Assembly: GCA_013407085.1 (NCBI GenBank)
Contig: JACCGJ010003439.1
Location: 29,429-93,428, forward strand
From: Atriophallophorus winterbourni
Lineage: Eukaryota > Platyhelminthes > Trematoda > Plagiorchiida > Microphallidae
Direction of reading: 5' to 3'
Length of the DNA stretch: 64,000 nucleotides
Positions within the stretch are counted from its first letter, which is position 1; every line of letters starts with the position of its first letter. Of the stretch, positions 22,561 through 35,934 are shown in pieces. The notes under the pieces were generated by a model, which was not told the origin of the DNA, did not search any database, and saw nothing but the letters and a program-made list of their open reading frames with translations. The translations under genes and the position numbers were made by a program.

Positions 22561-23985
22561 ACTATGAACAATGGAATGTTATCAATATCCAGCATTAAAC
22601 GGATATCAATGTCACGTGTTGCTGATTAAATTGATCCGGTGGAAGTTGGTCATGGAAATAACAGATCACGAACCACTCGTTTGCCTACGCGTGAGTTTAG
22701 TCTAAATATTTTGATGTCTCTTGCATTAGCCGTCCACAAATTACCCCAGCTAAATCTCCTTGGCACGTTGAGAGAAACCGTGTTAACCACAGAGAACGCA
22801 TCCTGAGGTTTCATTCTGAGGCCTGTGTCGACCAAGATGGGCTTGGATCGAATTATTCACCTTCTTAAAAACATTTATGTGCAACCAACTTGGGTTATGC
22901 TGAGACATTCTCGATTCCACTTTCTTCTCGTACGGCTAATGTATCCCGAACCAAAGGAGCAGGTGCATTAGTAAATGCACATTGAGTTTGCTGATGAGAT
23001 AGCCTATCTTTGAGCTGCTGTCTGTTCCATGTTTAGTTGTTAAGTTTTATTCGCACTTTTTTAGAGATGATGGTCCATTCAAATATTTTTTTAGCTTTTG
23101 CATCAAAGTTTTGCTGAAGGCGTCATCCCTAAATTTAAGTTCAAGATATAAATGGCAAATTTGATGGTGTTGTTAAAGATAACTTTCTGGGTATTGCACA
23201 CAAGTGTCTTCCGATGAAGGATTTTGGGTACTCATTTCCACTAGAGAAACTTCGCATGAGCGTAATTTCTTATGCTAAAGCTCTTCAGAGCAAACCAGAG
23301 TAGTTCATTTGAAGGGATTCGGACGAAATTTAAATTTACATTATTTGGGAGTGTGCTGTCCAACCGATTTTGGTTTTCGAAAAATCAATGTGCTCAAGCT
23401 TTCTTCTGGTTTACTTGCAAGGCAAACATCACAGAAAGCAAAGCGTCCATTATGCTCCAGTTTGTGCTGAAAAAGATTTTCATTAGTAGTATTACAATCA
23501 GTGAGTAAGTTGTAGATGTCCGATTCATTAATGAATATGAGAACTGAAAAATTAAAATATAGTACACGCTTGTCACTGCGTGATAAGGCGAATTAAAAAT
23601 TAAAAGAATCAGACTGAGCTCTTCGTGTATTTTCGGTAGAAAATGAAGCCGAAGATGATGAGTGCCTCTTGACTTTAATTGCTCACAAGTTTCCTTTGAA
23701 TTCATTCCCTCGTGGTTAAGTATTTTGAAAAATGTTCATAATAGTAGTTGAGGAATTTTAATGTTTTCTTTGGCATCATCAATAATTTGCATTTATTCGA
23801 GTCTGACAATTATTTGACAAATTCTTCAAATAGACCTTTATATTTATTAGAACAACTTCACCAACTTTGACAAGTCTTTCCAATATATATATATATATAT
23901 GTTTATCTTTAAATTTTAGCACTAATTTCATTTATTACAATTAAAATGAAACGTTAATTGTTGAACTGAAAGGCTCATTCGGATA
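22561..23985. other. AT-rich non-coding stretch
   Basis: Frames up to about 103 codons (23394-23705 minus) without recognisable domains. A TA tract lies at 23884-23900. Confidence 0.4.
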
Positions 23986-23989
23986 TAAT

Positions 23990-24165
23990 CCCACCACACA
24001 ACCCATGATAAGTTTGGTGCTGTTTGCACTCATCAGGGAGCCGCAGAACAATCGAGATCCGCATGTGCTTGAAGCAGAGGAAGAACTGTAAACAACCTGT
24101 GCTTGTTAGCTACTGTTGAATAAGGTTAACACTACCAACGCAATCAATCAGTTGCGCCCGTTACA
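23990..24165 (-). repeat. Hammerhead-repeat family A, degenerate
   Basis: Spans the hammerhead region (about 24000-24040: CTGATGA, stem II GTGC/GCAC and AAACA loop intact) but has CAAA in place of GAAA and a lost cleavage site. It continues to the CTACTGTTGAATAAGG segment at 24110-24130. Followed by a TA tract at about 24180-24240. Confidence 0.65.
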
Positions 24166-24203
24166 CATTTAGTGTGAACAGATATAATATATTATCTATA
24201 TAA

Positions 24204-24243
<40 letters not shown>

Positions 24244-24884
24244 GTTGTCAAAGAGAGTTCATTATCAGACAATGAGGCATGGAAATACGTTTCTGTTACT
24301 GCAACTATGTATGGCGCTGTTTCATTACAAATCTCGGACAATTCGGTTAATTTGTTGAAAAGGCTGTTCGCGTTTGTATAGATGCACTTAATCGTATTTT
24401 CCGTGAGTAATGACTCAGGAGCCGGAGTCGCGTTCGGCTCGTCGTCAAACTCGCCGTCTTTTCATTTCAATGGTCTCTTACTGAGGAAGCAGTTAGTAAA
24501 TATTCAGCTGCCAGTTTTTCATAGTTAATGTCCCTTCAGAAATCTTCAAGATAATATAAGTGTTTTCACCTTTATCCTCATTATACTGCGTCGGCTCATG
24601 AGTTTGAATATTTTCATGGTTCTACTAGGACAAATCAGAAAACGGAATAATTTACATTGGAAGCATGATCTTAGTCTGGCGCAGACATTTTCCTACTACT
24701 GTTCGGATGTAGTTATGCCTGAGAATGATAAAGAAACACCAGTGTGTACTCTCCTAAAAAATCTAAGATTGATATTCTAATTTCGAAAATGCATTTAAAA
24801 CCTCTGGTTCAATTGCGGGTTACATTGATTTCATAACTAAGAATTGAATATTTAACTTCTAACAAAATCTGAATTTTAATTGAT

Positions 24885-25075
24885 CTACATGTGATTGAAC
24901 AGGCTGGTCGTACCAACCTTACCCAACAGTGACATACAAGCTTATTTTGTTTACTATTATTCCACTGTTTCAAGCGTATGCGGATCCTGATCCTACTGTC
25001 CCTACCTGATGAGTTAAAACAGTACGAAACTGTCGTGTGGCGTGTGTGTGATGAAAATGCATGCAAATATGCTTT
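24885..25075 (+). repeat. Hammerhead-repeat family A, permuted monomer
   Basis: Starts mid-unit (ACATGTGATTGAACAGG), runs through CCAACCTTACCCAACAGTGA and GTATGCGGATCCTGATCCT to a hammerhead at 25001-25040, and ends after ATGCATGCAAATATGC. The ribozyme keeps CTGATGA (25006-25012) and GAAA (25026-25029), but stem II is weak and the stem III loop has lost a base (ACTGTC). Confidence 0.7.
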
Positions 25076-27595
25076 TTATAAGTGATCTACTTTAAAAAAT
25101 GAAACTTATCAATACAATACGTAAATGAATAAAATCGATTATGTTATAAAATTAAAAAAAACGCGCGATTATTCATGTGGAACTTTTGCGACATAATTCT
25201 AACTAAGTGCACTGATACATATTTTAAATTTTCTCTCTCTCGTTAATTAAGTCTATTCACTCGCAAAATATTGAAAATATTCAACTTGTCTAATGCAGAT
25301 TATTACAAACAAAAACAAACTTGATATAAACATTTTAAGAGAGTTTAAGGGAACATCTCATTCGAATAGCGTAAATTAATTACCAAACCTAAAGCCAAAT
25401 TTGAACACGAAACGAAAAACGATTATTTTCCGGATAGAATTTGCAAATGATAAATTTGAGAGGATATTAGTTTTCACAGTTCATACTCCTTTATGAATTG
25501 ATTTATCGATTGGAATTCGATGAGTGGATTTCTCGGAAGTCAATCTCCATTTTCGTAGTGTAGATTCAGCATGCAACCTTTTAAACACACAAGTTAGCTA
25601 TTGGATCTTGATTAAGCTCACTCAGCTAGGCTTACCATACTAAACAGTTCACCGCAAACTGTTGAAATAGCTTAATGTTTTCAACGGGCGTATTGCAATT
25701 GTGAACAAATAAATAAATAACTTCCCATTCATTTAAAGACAAGTAGCTTTTACGTGCATGGACTTGTGAACAATTAAGCAGCCTCACCTTGTCATTTGCT
25801 CTGAAATATGGCTTCAAACTTTGAAATCATTTTTATTTTTATTTTAAACTCTAGTTTTCTTCAGTTGTCAAGTATAATGAGTTGATGGAGCACACGGAAA
25901 TATGATCTTGTAATTAGCGTGCATTTATATCATAATCAGACTTGCTTTACTCTCGAGGAATCTACTCCCGGACTATAATTCGTCAAAACCCAGTCCTATG
26001 TTTTAGTTCCATTATAACATTTTCGAGTGATTTTTGAAACTTATAACGTACAAACATCCCCATTCTAATCTAGATAGCACAGCCAACCGGATTTTCGTTA
26101 TTTATACTTTGAAGTTCAATGTTTGAATCATTGAGCCACGATTTAGCGAAAGCAGCGCGTGCAGTGGTTTACTGGTTTCTGAAACTTCTTTGTACCGTTG
26201 TTTGTTACTTTCTGTGACTCAGAACCGCAATAAGGATTGCTATAGCTTTGGTTTTGATAATATGGATCATATTCCATTGACATTTATCTTAAGATTTTTT
26301 TGTTGGTAGCAGATTTCATTGCATCGCTACTTTGATACTGCAACTTGCATTTTCTTCTGTGACCGCATCTTTGTTGTCCACGCTTACGATGAGAACAAAA
26401 CGATTGGGTTTGGCTAAAAATTCGGCCTGTAGTTACAATATGTGCGTTTGCAAACATTCAAAACTCATCTATTTTAATATGGTATTCAAACAAGTCTTCT
26501 CTGCTTCTTTCGTTAGCTGAGTAAGTTTGGACAGTGCATGTTTTTGCCCGTTCGTATAAAAGGCAACCATCGTTATCGAAATACAGGTCTTCGACAGTTT
26601 AATGTTGGTTATTAATGCTGGTGTTACGGACAGTGTTGTTCTTATTATCATCTGGGGCATAAAGATACTACAAAGGCTAACGAAAGATTTATAGTTGCAT
26701 CTATCATTCATTCCGGTCTTCACATTGAAGGGATTTGTTAACTTTATGTTGTGAATATTGAATCTTTTAGCCAAATAGCGCCGATGATCATGCAAGGAAC
26801 TCAATAAATCTAATCAAATTCCAGATCGTTCGCCAAAACTGACGGACACTTTACTGAAGTCAAAGATGGTCGCGTACAGTATTGACTGGTGTTGATTAAT
26901 TGCTTAGTGAGTGTGTATCGTTAGGCTATGAAGTCTTTGCATTATCTTACTAGTCAAAGTCATCACTCCTTAGATCGCAATATCTTATCAACTTCTTTGT
27001 CAAATCTCAGCCTTGTGATTCTGGTAAGCTACTCGTCCGCAACAGATAGCAACATAGTAGAAAGCTAGTCAAAACACTGTAAAATGTGAGCTTTCTTGAA
27101 AATCTCAATTAACTACCGAGCTTCTAGATGTTGATTACTAGCTCTTTTTAGAATACGAGTATAAAGCATTTTGTTGTTTTTGACGCATCTGACACAAAGC
27201 CTCGCATGTGTGCTGAAAAATCTTATTCGAAAATAAAGCTGTCGTTTTATATTTTCCGTTCTTTTTTCAAGACTTGTAGCTTTACAGCAAATTTCCTATA
27301 CCTTTGATGTTCTCTGTATTAGATGGTCAATTTAAGTTTATTCGGTTCGGCTCGATGAATTGCCGTGAATGTTTGAGAGCGATATCCGGTGTTTGACCTC
27401 CTAAATGAACGGTTTTACACGTTAGTAATATATAGTGCCGAAATTAGTGCGAATACTTGAGTGTGATTTTGATTCGTGGATTTATTGCGAGGGTAGGGTA
27501 TATTTTCATGGAATCAAATGTGATTTGTGAATTTCCATTGCATATGGTCTCATATATTGATAGAAAATCGACTTTTAGTTCTCTAATTACCTGCC
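25076..27595. other. AT-rich non-coding stretch
   Basis: No recognisable gene. A 111-codon minus frame at 26469-26804 and a 62-codon plus frame at 26332-26520 have no domain or splice context that I can defend. Confidence 0.4.
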
Positions 27596-27599
27596 ACTG

Positions 27600-28425
27600 T
27601 CGGAAAATATCAGGTTGAACCCATATATTATTTCACATATCTCAGTTCAACAATTGCGAATAACCTCTCGCTAGACACGGAGATTGATAAGCGGATTTAT
27701 AGAGCAGCTGTTATTTTGTCCCTATTGAACTCTTGTGTTTGGGGTAACCGCAATTTTACTGTAAAGACAAAGATGACGGTATGCAGCGCGTGCGTTCTAA
27801 ATGCTTTACCGTACGACAGTGGAACCTGGACCATCTGCGCAAGACACGAACGGAAGCTGAATGCTTTCCATCTACAAAGCATCCGTCATATCTTAAACGT
27901 ATCGTGAATGGATAAAGTGGCTAATGCTGAAGTGATTTTTAATGTTGGCCTACAAAACATGTTAACCTTACTACAGCAGCACTGCTTACAACGGCTTTGT
28001 CTCGTTGACCGAATGAAAAATAGTCGTATTCCGAAAGATCAACCCTATAGTGACTTGAAATCAGGAAGACAGCCGTTGGGCAGATCGCACTTGCAGTACA
28101 AATACGTTTGGAAATTAGATATGAATGCTCTTGGCATTGACCACGCGATTTGGGAAGATCTTGCTCTTGATAGCTCACATTGAGGGCATTGTGCAAAGCG
28201 TTACCTGCAAGCTGGGGATGAACAGATACAGCTCTTGGCTGCCAGCGTACAACTCTCGCGGTTAACCAAGTACTGCATATCGCTGCTAGCGCTGCGGAAG
28301 TGGTTTTCAACCCGACTCAGACTGTTTAGTCGTTTGAAAAGCTGTAAAGCATGAAAAATTCCTGCGATTGTGATATATATCCATGGTCGACATCGAACAA
28401 AGGATCTCAACAACAACATTTACCT
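27600..28425 (+). pseudogene. RTE-like LINE, C-terminal RT tail and 3' end (copy C2)
   Basis: The longest tail of this family here. It begins in the thumb region (FTYLSSTIANNLSLDTEIDK), then VWGNRNFTVKTKM, ACVLNALPYDSGTWT, RHERKLNAFHLQSIRHIL, a stop, then a frame with MKNSRIPKDQPYSDL and GIDHAIWEDLALD, another stop, and a decayed 3' part. The pattern of paired W, GH/V-RM and WED blocks marks the RTE-type C-terminus. Catalytic RT blocks are absent. The 3' end near 28345-28425 matches the other copies (GTAAAGCATGAAAA, CCATGGTCGAC). Confidence 0.8.
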
Positions 28426-28429
28426 GCCA

Positions 28430-29560
28430 AACTAGGTACAAACGTCGAGTTTTCCGCCAGACACCTATTATAGTCTTGTATTATGCACGTTGCTTTTCCG
28501 AATCGTTTCACCATAACGTGTCACGGCATCATCGTAGACGAGTCTACCTTCTCAGGTTTCCCTTGAAGAGAAATTGAAGTTTCAGATCCCGTAGCGATAG
28601 TATTTGAGGCTGCTAGAATACAACTTTATTCTTGCTCACCTTGGATTTGGAAACAGGCAACGATGAAGTATATTTGTGTACTCGTAAAATATACATACCA
28701 AAATCAAATTTTCTCTAAGACTTCAATAATGTTTTTTGATTATTCCACCATTTTATCTTTCATAAACTTCTCCATATTTTATAAATTTTAGGTAATGGAA
28801 GGTTTTGCTTTATTATTTACATCCAGATTTCAATCTAACCTCATATAAGTTTAAAAAGTTGAAGTTTGTGAATTTCTTTTCAAAAATATAGAAAAGTGCA
28901 AATTTAATCGCAAAACGTGGATTTTAGAAATCCAGCTGTAAAACCTTTTATACCTGTACAAACTATGTGAAATGATTCACTATAACAAAAATTTTAAAAT
29001 TTTCATCACTACACTCTGAAGTATTTGGGGTCATTTAACAATGTAATTCATTGTGTTTATGTGCTTATTTTATCTACAATACTAATGAAGTTTCTTGTTT
29101 GGTTCAACAGATTGGCTGTTCGGTCTAATTTCTCGTGAAAAACACAAATGTATCATCACCTTCGGAATGCAGGAAACACGTTTCGACCAATCAGATTACA
29201 AGATGTCGTTTGGTCTATTAATTCACAGGACGGCTCTGTGAAAAGATACATTAAATTATTTTGTTTTGTCCCAGAATTTATTCTTTTTTTGTAAGGAAGG
29301 GAACGCGGTTTATGCAATGGAGATATAATTTGAAATTAGGTGAAAATCGACTTGAATTTTTCAAAATGAGAACATGTGATTAGTTACCATTCATTCACAA
29401 AAATTTACTCGAATATACCAAGAGGTCATTTTAAATGAAAACAGGAAACGTGTTTTCTTTCATTGTTCGGAAAATAAATTCCTCTCAGATCAAATAATTC
29501 GTAGCATTGTACGGTAATCGTATTCCTTAAATATGCAGGCATAGTATGTACATACGATTA
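28430..29560. other. AT-rich non-coding stretch
   Basis: Nothing recognised; no frame with a domain and no dispersed repeat copy. Confidence 0.45.
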
Positions 29561-29744
29561 GAGGTGTGATTATGTCTTCTTGGTTAACACCACGCCTCCG
29601 ATTCTTGCGCGGTCTGTATGCCTTCGAAACGGAGTTCAAAATTTTATACTATGGTATATTATTTCCCAAGGTTTTCCGAATCACGTGTATTCGAGGCTCT
29701 CTGGGGAATTTCGGCATTAAGCAATACGTTTTGCAATGGTGTTT

Positions 29745-30385
29745 TACTTGGCGTAAAATCAATCGATTATTGCATAAAACCTGGACCACCCACGCAAGAC
29801 ATGAACGCAAGCTGAATGCTTTACATCTACGAAGCATCCGTCGTATCTTGAACATATCGTGGATGGACAGAGTGACTGACGCTGAAGTGCTTTCAAAAGC
29901 TGGTCCACAGAGCATGTTAACCCTATTGTGACAGCGCTGCCTGCGGTGGCTTGGTCATGTCTACAGAATGGAAAATGGTCGTATTCCGAAAGATCTACTC
30001 TATGGTGAGTTGCAATTAAGAAGTAGACCATTGGGCAGACCGGTACAAAGACGTTTGCAAAAGCGATGTGAACGCTGTTGGCATTGACCCCGCGAGCTAA
30101 GAAGAACTTGCTTTTGACAGTTCAATGTGGAGGCATTGTGTAAAGCGTCGTCTGCAAGCTGGGGAGGAGCAGATACAGCTCTTGGCTTCTGAACGCAGAT
30201 CACGCCACTGACGTGTAACTGACGCCCTACAACAGAGTTCTGACCATCTTTGCAAGCGCTGCGGAGAGATTGTTCCTCACGAATAGGACTGTTTAGTCAT
30301 TGAAAAAGCTGTAAAACATGAAAATTCATTTGATTGTGATGTACATCCATGGTCGAGACCAACCGAAGGAGGCCAGCAAATAACT
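29745..30385 (+). pseudogene. RTE-like LINE, C-terminal RT tail and 3' end (copy C3)
   Basis: Starts abruptly near TWTTHARHERKLNALHLRSI, then RRILNISWMDRVTDAEVLSK, a stop at about 29930, LRWLGHVYRMENGRIPKDLL one frame on, GRPVQRRL with a frameshift, and a C-terminal block with CKRCGEIV (zinc-knuckle remnant). It ends at the shared 3' terminus ACATCCATGGTCGAG, CCGAAGGAGGCC at about 30340-30375. It is a 5'-truncated dead copy, closer to the 11.4-kb copy than the 27.6-kb one is. Confidence 0.8.
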
Positions 30386-30389
30386 ATTT

Positions 30390-33300
30390 CACAAAAATAA
30401 ACGCTTGAATGCTTATTCGAAGCAAACATTTATTTCGGATGAAAACCATTATCACAAACAATTACGCTTTCAATATTCTTAATAAAACACAAGCTGTCAA
30501 ATATTTTATGGTGCAATACAGATCTTGCGCTTATCGTTGATATCTTTTTTCAACCTGAAATTATTCATCTTTCGATATATCAGACATCTAGATATTTGCG
30601 GCAATGTTAAACGTGTTGAGTAAATTATTGTTAGACGACTCATTGATTGGCGAGTATCATGAATCACGTTTTTCAAATTTAATGTAATGAGACGTCATTC
30701 AAATATTAAAATTACCGATTTAAACGATTCCAATAAACATTTTCGTTGTGAAAACGTGTACGCTTTCGTATACATAGAAGGCATGGGTGTTGGTATCGAT
30801 GTTTTATTTATATGTCTTGTAAACTTGTTATAGAGACGACGGGGTTAGAATAGTGTTGCCAGTAAAATTTATTGTCAAATACACGAAAGTGTCAGTCATT
30901 CACAATTGTTGCGGTGATGTAAATGTACATTCAAGCAAAATACAATGGAATTGAAAAATAAATTGAAAATATATCTCCCTCATACCGACGCAAACATCTC
31001 ATTCTAATTTATGCTTTCAATTTCGGTTAAATGCAATAAAGAACAATATAGAGCAGGTGAATATCTCAGTCGTGCTGTTCGTCGATTAGTCGCTTCAAGC
31101 ATGGAATCATTCCCGAGCAAATAGATTCAATCATGCATAAATTAAACGTCCGATTTATGCGGTACCCTTTGCAAGATATTTTATACTCTCCAACTGATTG
31201 CATTCCCTGTATTGTTATTCAAGATCGCAGTTGAATTGAAACTGTTTGGTCATTGAAAATTTCACTTTTGATTCACGTTTGATTCTTATATTTCTCAGCG
31301 ATTTGGCACATCTTGTTTTAAAATATTCCGCTCTATCCAAACAGTCATTTATAGTCTTGATTGCACGGGTCAGCAGGAATCTTCACTTTTATACAATATG
31401 TATGGTTCGTGTAATGTTGTAAGAAGTTGAGGTATTGTAAGTTGCATAAGGGAAATGAAGGTAAGATTACGTTTTCTGTTCTAACCTTCATTACGCTGTT
31501 TACAACGATATCCAAGGCAACCGCCCGCGTCCACTGGTCGATTGCCTCTCAAATCGCCTCTGAGGTAAGACATTCCAGAGTTAATCACGTCCACTCACGA
31601 AACCTACAGCACAACATATCGATAATCATTAAAGTTATTTATTACGCACATTTCCAAGAATAAATATCGGCGTATCTTTATAGTCAAATCTCAGTATGGC
31701 AATAATGTCTTCAATACGACCCTACCGAATGTGACCTTGATTTGGTATGTCACTCGTTTTCATACTTACTTTTTACATTCAACCGCTCACCACATTTTTC
31801 TCGTTTGACCGGCTTCAAAGAATTGCAAATTTAAATGCGGCCAACGTTATCCATCAGCTTCTATTTCTTAGGGAGCTGTCATTCGAATCGTTTTCATGCA
31901 AAACTTGTAAGGCGAAAACGAAACGAAATTTCTATTTTCCTTATAATGCCTTATAACTTTTGTAAGATTAACAAAACCACTTTTGGTGTCATAAAATTAA
32001 TTATTTTGTTAGAACGATAGAAAACAGTGCTACAATTCAGGAAATAAATTTGAAAAATTCCCTCTTCTTACTTATATCCATCGTACATGGCCGGTGAAGA
32101 TGTTGAGCATATATTCAAATAGCGTTTATTTTGCAATCTTAATTATATTAAACTAAAATTTTGCAGTCAGAATTCAATCACTGATGCCCAGAAATCTTTT
32201 TTTATAAAATTTCATTTCTTTGGTTTTATAACATATCAGGATTAATCTTTGTAGAATTAATTGGATTGAAACTTATTTCATTTAAATTATTCGGCTGGAC
32301 TCTTTTGAGCGATTGGTTTCGCCAAAAATTCATTTTTTATGAGAAAACTAAAGTGATCAGATGATCCATATATTTGAATAAATTTGCTGTCAATTCAAAC
32401 AAATTTAATTGGAAAATTCTGAGAGTTCTAATTGTTTTTGAAAGGTCGACTTTTAATAATGTTGGACATTGTTTTTAAACACAAAAATAATTGTATAAAA
32501 CTTTTACGAATAAATTCTACATTTCAATTAAGAAAGCTCAAATTGTTAACTGAGCAACTACTTATTATTCAGATGATAAATTAGCAGATAAACATTGATT
32601 TGTACGGCATCACAAATACATTGTCAGGAATAAGTTTAAATCGCAATGAACCAGTACAAAAGGAGAATGGAAAACATATCTTCAATGACGAGAAGCAAAT
32701 GAAAAGAAAATTGGAGCATTTCAATGCTATTCTAAACTGACCGACAATAGAGCACCAAAGAAAAGTCATTCCCTTATAAATTCCAATATTATATCTTAAA
32801 CAAGGATTAATTAGACTGATCAGTCTATAAGTTAATGCTAGTGTCTTTTAATGAATCGATAGCGAAAATACCTTAAATACTTGATCTTATTGTCCAACAG
32901 GACATAGGAGACGAAGCATGTTCCCGCTGACTCAAAACACGGATATTTAGATGAAGTTTTCACGAAATGGTACTATGTCAACTAATGAAATTATTGACTT
33001 ATTATGCTACTTTTCATCCTAGTTCATTTGCAAAACTTACTTACACTAGAGTGACTAAAAGATTCACTAAATAAAACAAGATCTAAGCAAGAGGGATTTC
33101 GGAAAGAGAGGTCGTGTACAAGCCACCGTTTTACGTTGCATCGTCATCCAACAATCTATCAAGTTGCATTCACCACACTTCAAGACCTTTCTTGAGTTCA
33201 AGGAAGCCCTCAACTGAGTTGACAGAATGGCTAGATGTTTCACAGGGGGAATCTTGAGAAACCCTAAAAAAGAAGAATTTGATAGCAAATTACAATCAAT

Positions 33301-34660
33301 TAACTAGTCTCGCCAGCATTGCAACGCTCACGGTGTTGATGATTAAAGTGAGACAAAGCTAATTATTTTCTTAGCATCTTGCACCAGATAGTATGATCCG
33401 CCGTTAGCAGTAATACCAGATTTAGCATATCATATAAAAAAGCTGCTGTACCTGAATTTCGAAATCATTTTTTTACCGTACACGCAGTAACCCAATCATT
33501 CCAAACCTACCCAACTGTAAATACATTTGGTTTGAAAATCAACTTTGGAGAAAATGTAGTCAAACAAAACTTCAAAACAACCAACTAAATTGGATTGAAA
33601 ATATTTCAATTGAGATAGTTGAGCGGAGTAATACGAATTAAGATGCAGCAACAGCACGAGGCTCGCGTCTTCATTCGTGGCACTTCTGGTATTCCAAAGT
33701 TTTTGTCAGCCAAGCAACGTCCGCTTTTTCAACACTTATGTTCAAGCAATCTACTTTCATGTCTCCGAATAAGGGTAACCACAAACAGAACCGAGAAATA
33801 ACAAAACTGTAAAAAAGTGTTTAAGCTCTTTTCACAAATCAGATGGAACAAAACAATTAGAAAAAAATTGAACTTTATTGAGAAGAGAACAACCAACACA
33901 ATACCGGAGCATACATCAAGCAGCGAGAATGAAAGATTCTTTGATCCATTTTTCCTTAGCGGATAAGTAGATTATATCCGTGGTTAATGGGTGAGTAAAT
34001 GCTTATAGAAGTTGTTGGTTCATACCAATACCCAGATGTATATTTGAATCACTTCATAAATTTGAAGAATATTAGGTAATAACATCATATTATTCGTGAT
34101 ACAACCTTACAGCGTTTGTTTGATAATTGGTTTACTTGGTTTAGACCATTTCTGATATTACGAGATATGAAGAAAATTTACACGAACAGAGGAAAGGATC
34201 ACAAGACAATAAGTAAACGAGTGTGGTATACTGAAAAAAGTGGGAACTAAGTTTAATTTGCTGCCCAAGTTGGTGGGGCGCCAAATGTATTTATTTTGTA
34301 TATTCAATATTTGATTCAATATTCAAGACGTATAGTTTGAGAAGCGGTTAACTTTAATTCTACCAGTGTGTGGATATAGGATACGAAATATATTCTCAAA
34401 GTAATATGAATGGGTTATCAAGACTGGGGTATGACAGAGAACTGTTCAGTCAATAGGTGGCGCGACCATGCATTCGTCATTCAAACTTGTGGAGATCGCG
34501 AATTTCAAACAACAAACACGCGAACAGTAAAATTACCTGCGGCATTTCCGTCTGCATTTCGGGACATATATCGCAGATCACGCTTGCAGTTCGAAATTTG
34601 AATAAATTATCCATAGTGTGGGAAATTATATCACTCAACATTCTCCTTCCTAAGGCTCAT
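30390..34660. other. Long AT-rich non-coding stretch
   Basis: About 4.3 kb without a supported gene or dispersed repeat. Frames of 60-80 codons at 31427-31663, 31747-32020, 33067-33288 and 33619-33801 lack domains. A 14-bp perfect palindrome lies at 32813-32826. Confidence 0.4.
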
Positions 34661-34664
34661 TTGT

Positions 34665-34740
34665 TTCGTGTGAAGCATGAAAATAACATGCGCTTATGAT
34701 GTACATTCATGGGCGATATCGACCGAAGGAGGCCAACAAA
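34665..34740 (+). mobile_element. RTE-like LINE, 3' end only (copy C4)
   Basis: Only the last ~75 bp of the C family: GAAGCATGAAAATAAC, GATGTACATTCATGGGC, CCGAAGGAGGCCAACAA followed by an A-rich run. A strongly 5'-truncated insertion. Confidence 0.7.
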
Positions 34741-35084
34741 AAATATCTTAGACGTTCGATGGTAAATGAGATCCAGAAACAAAATATCATTTAATGCTAT
34801 TATGACTAGACCCTTGCAGCTTGGTCAAAAAACGTAGTTACAAACTAATAACCTACGTTGTTGTACAGCTATGAAATATTTATACCATAAATTCTTGAAC
34901 CTTAAGCATAAACGTATTCTCCACAAAACACTTATGCAACAATGCTCATCAGATCTAAACAGTTGTTTACGGCATCTTCTGGTCAGGTGAAAAAGCTACT
35001 CAAATGTGCTAGTCTTGAGAAACTTTCATGAACGCTTAACTGCGATCGGTTGAACGGAGAAAGGTTGTTTAGATCCTATTGGCG

Positions 35085-35285
35085 TGGGACTAAAATTGTC
35101 TTGTTGGAGGGTTTGAGTCCCAACCGAATCGGAGGATATGCACAGCCGGCGAGCTAAAATAGGAGCGAAACTCGAGTCCCACACTTTCATTATAGTTCGT
35201 CCTGATCAGCTTTGTCAATATTTCGACAGTGGTTGGCACTATGGATTAGTGCCAGTCCGGAAGTGTGCGCGTGGATAACATTAGG
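35085..35285 (+). repeat. Sm-alpha-like SINE with pol III box B and hammerhead relic
   Basis: A GC-richer block with a tRNA-type box B sequence (GGTTTGAGTCC, 35110-35120, one change from consensus). About 25 bases on is a hammerhead-like segment (35141-35185): GAGCTAAAATAGGAGC is a stem II hairpin, followed by GAAA (35167-35170), a stem III with ACTCGAGT and the GTC cleavage site. The core reads CCGGCGA instead of CUGANGA. This arrangement matches the schistosome Sm-alpha family, a pol III-transcribed SINE-like repeat with a hammerhead. Identity with that family is from memory of its general structure, not a search. Confidence 0.6.
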
Positions 35286-35289
35286 CATA

Positions 35290-35930
35290 AAATAACCTGA
35301 AGGAATTGTCCAATGAATTGCCTTAAAATGCATAAAATCTGAGAGGCGGATTTGTAAACAGCTTCACATTTTAGAGCATTTTAATGTACAGCAAATCCAT
35401 ACACCAATGTTTATTTTTAGATTTTGAAATGCTGGCTTTGTTGTTTCTAGCCTGCATGGAAAAGAAAAGTCTGAACCGTAGATGATCTACGTGATTTTGG
35501 ACATTTGCTTATCAAGATGCAGTTTGTTCTTATAAGATGTGTCTTGCAAAACTTTCAGGTAGATTTGAAACAGGAAAATTCATCGATGACGCTAAATCGC
35601 CCAAAACATTTATGTCAACACCAAACAGAATCATCTTGCCGATATTGGGTGTTCATACATCGCTTATCTAAAGTTTGTTCACTAATAGTTCAGTCACTAA
35701 TCCTTAAGTATACCGTTAGTGGCATTTATTTGCTCCCACAATAGATCAGTTACACGAAGTTTGTTTTACAATTGTCAAGGTAGTCACTTAATCTTTCGGT
35801 TGAAAAAGGATTACGGATATCAAGGATTTACGGTCAAAAATTTAATACTATAAAACACCACAGGATTACGGTGTGAATGAATAGTGAATAGTGAATAACG
35901 AGTATAGTATATCAAACGTATGGCTCACCA
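35290..35930. other. Non-coding stretch
   Basis: One 79-codon frame at 35505-35744 has no domain. No other feature is supported. Confidence 0.4.
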
Positions 35931-35934
35931 ATGA

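Noticed and set aside
26469..26804. A 111-codon minus frame
   Set aside because: No recognisable domain; could not be told from chance.
27697..28419. Minus-strand frames of 61-123 codons
   Set aside because: Antisense shadows of the plus-strand RTE-like tail, whose RT motifs are unmistakable.
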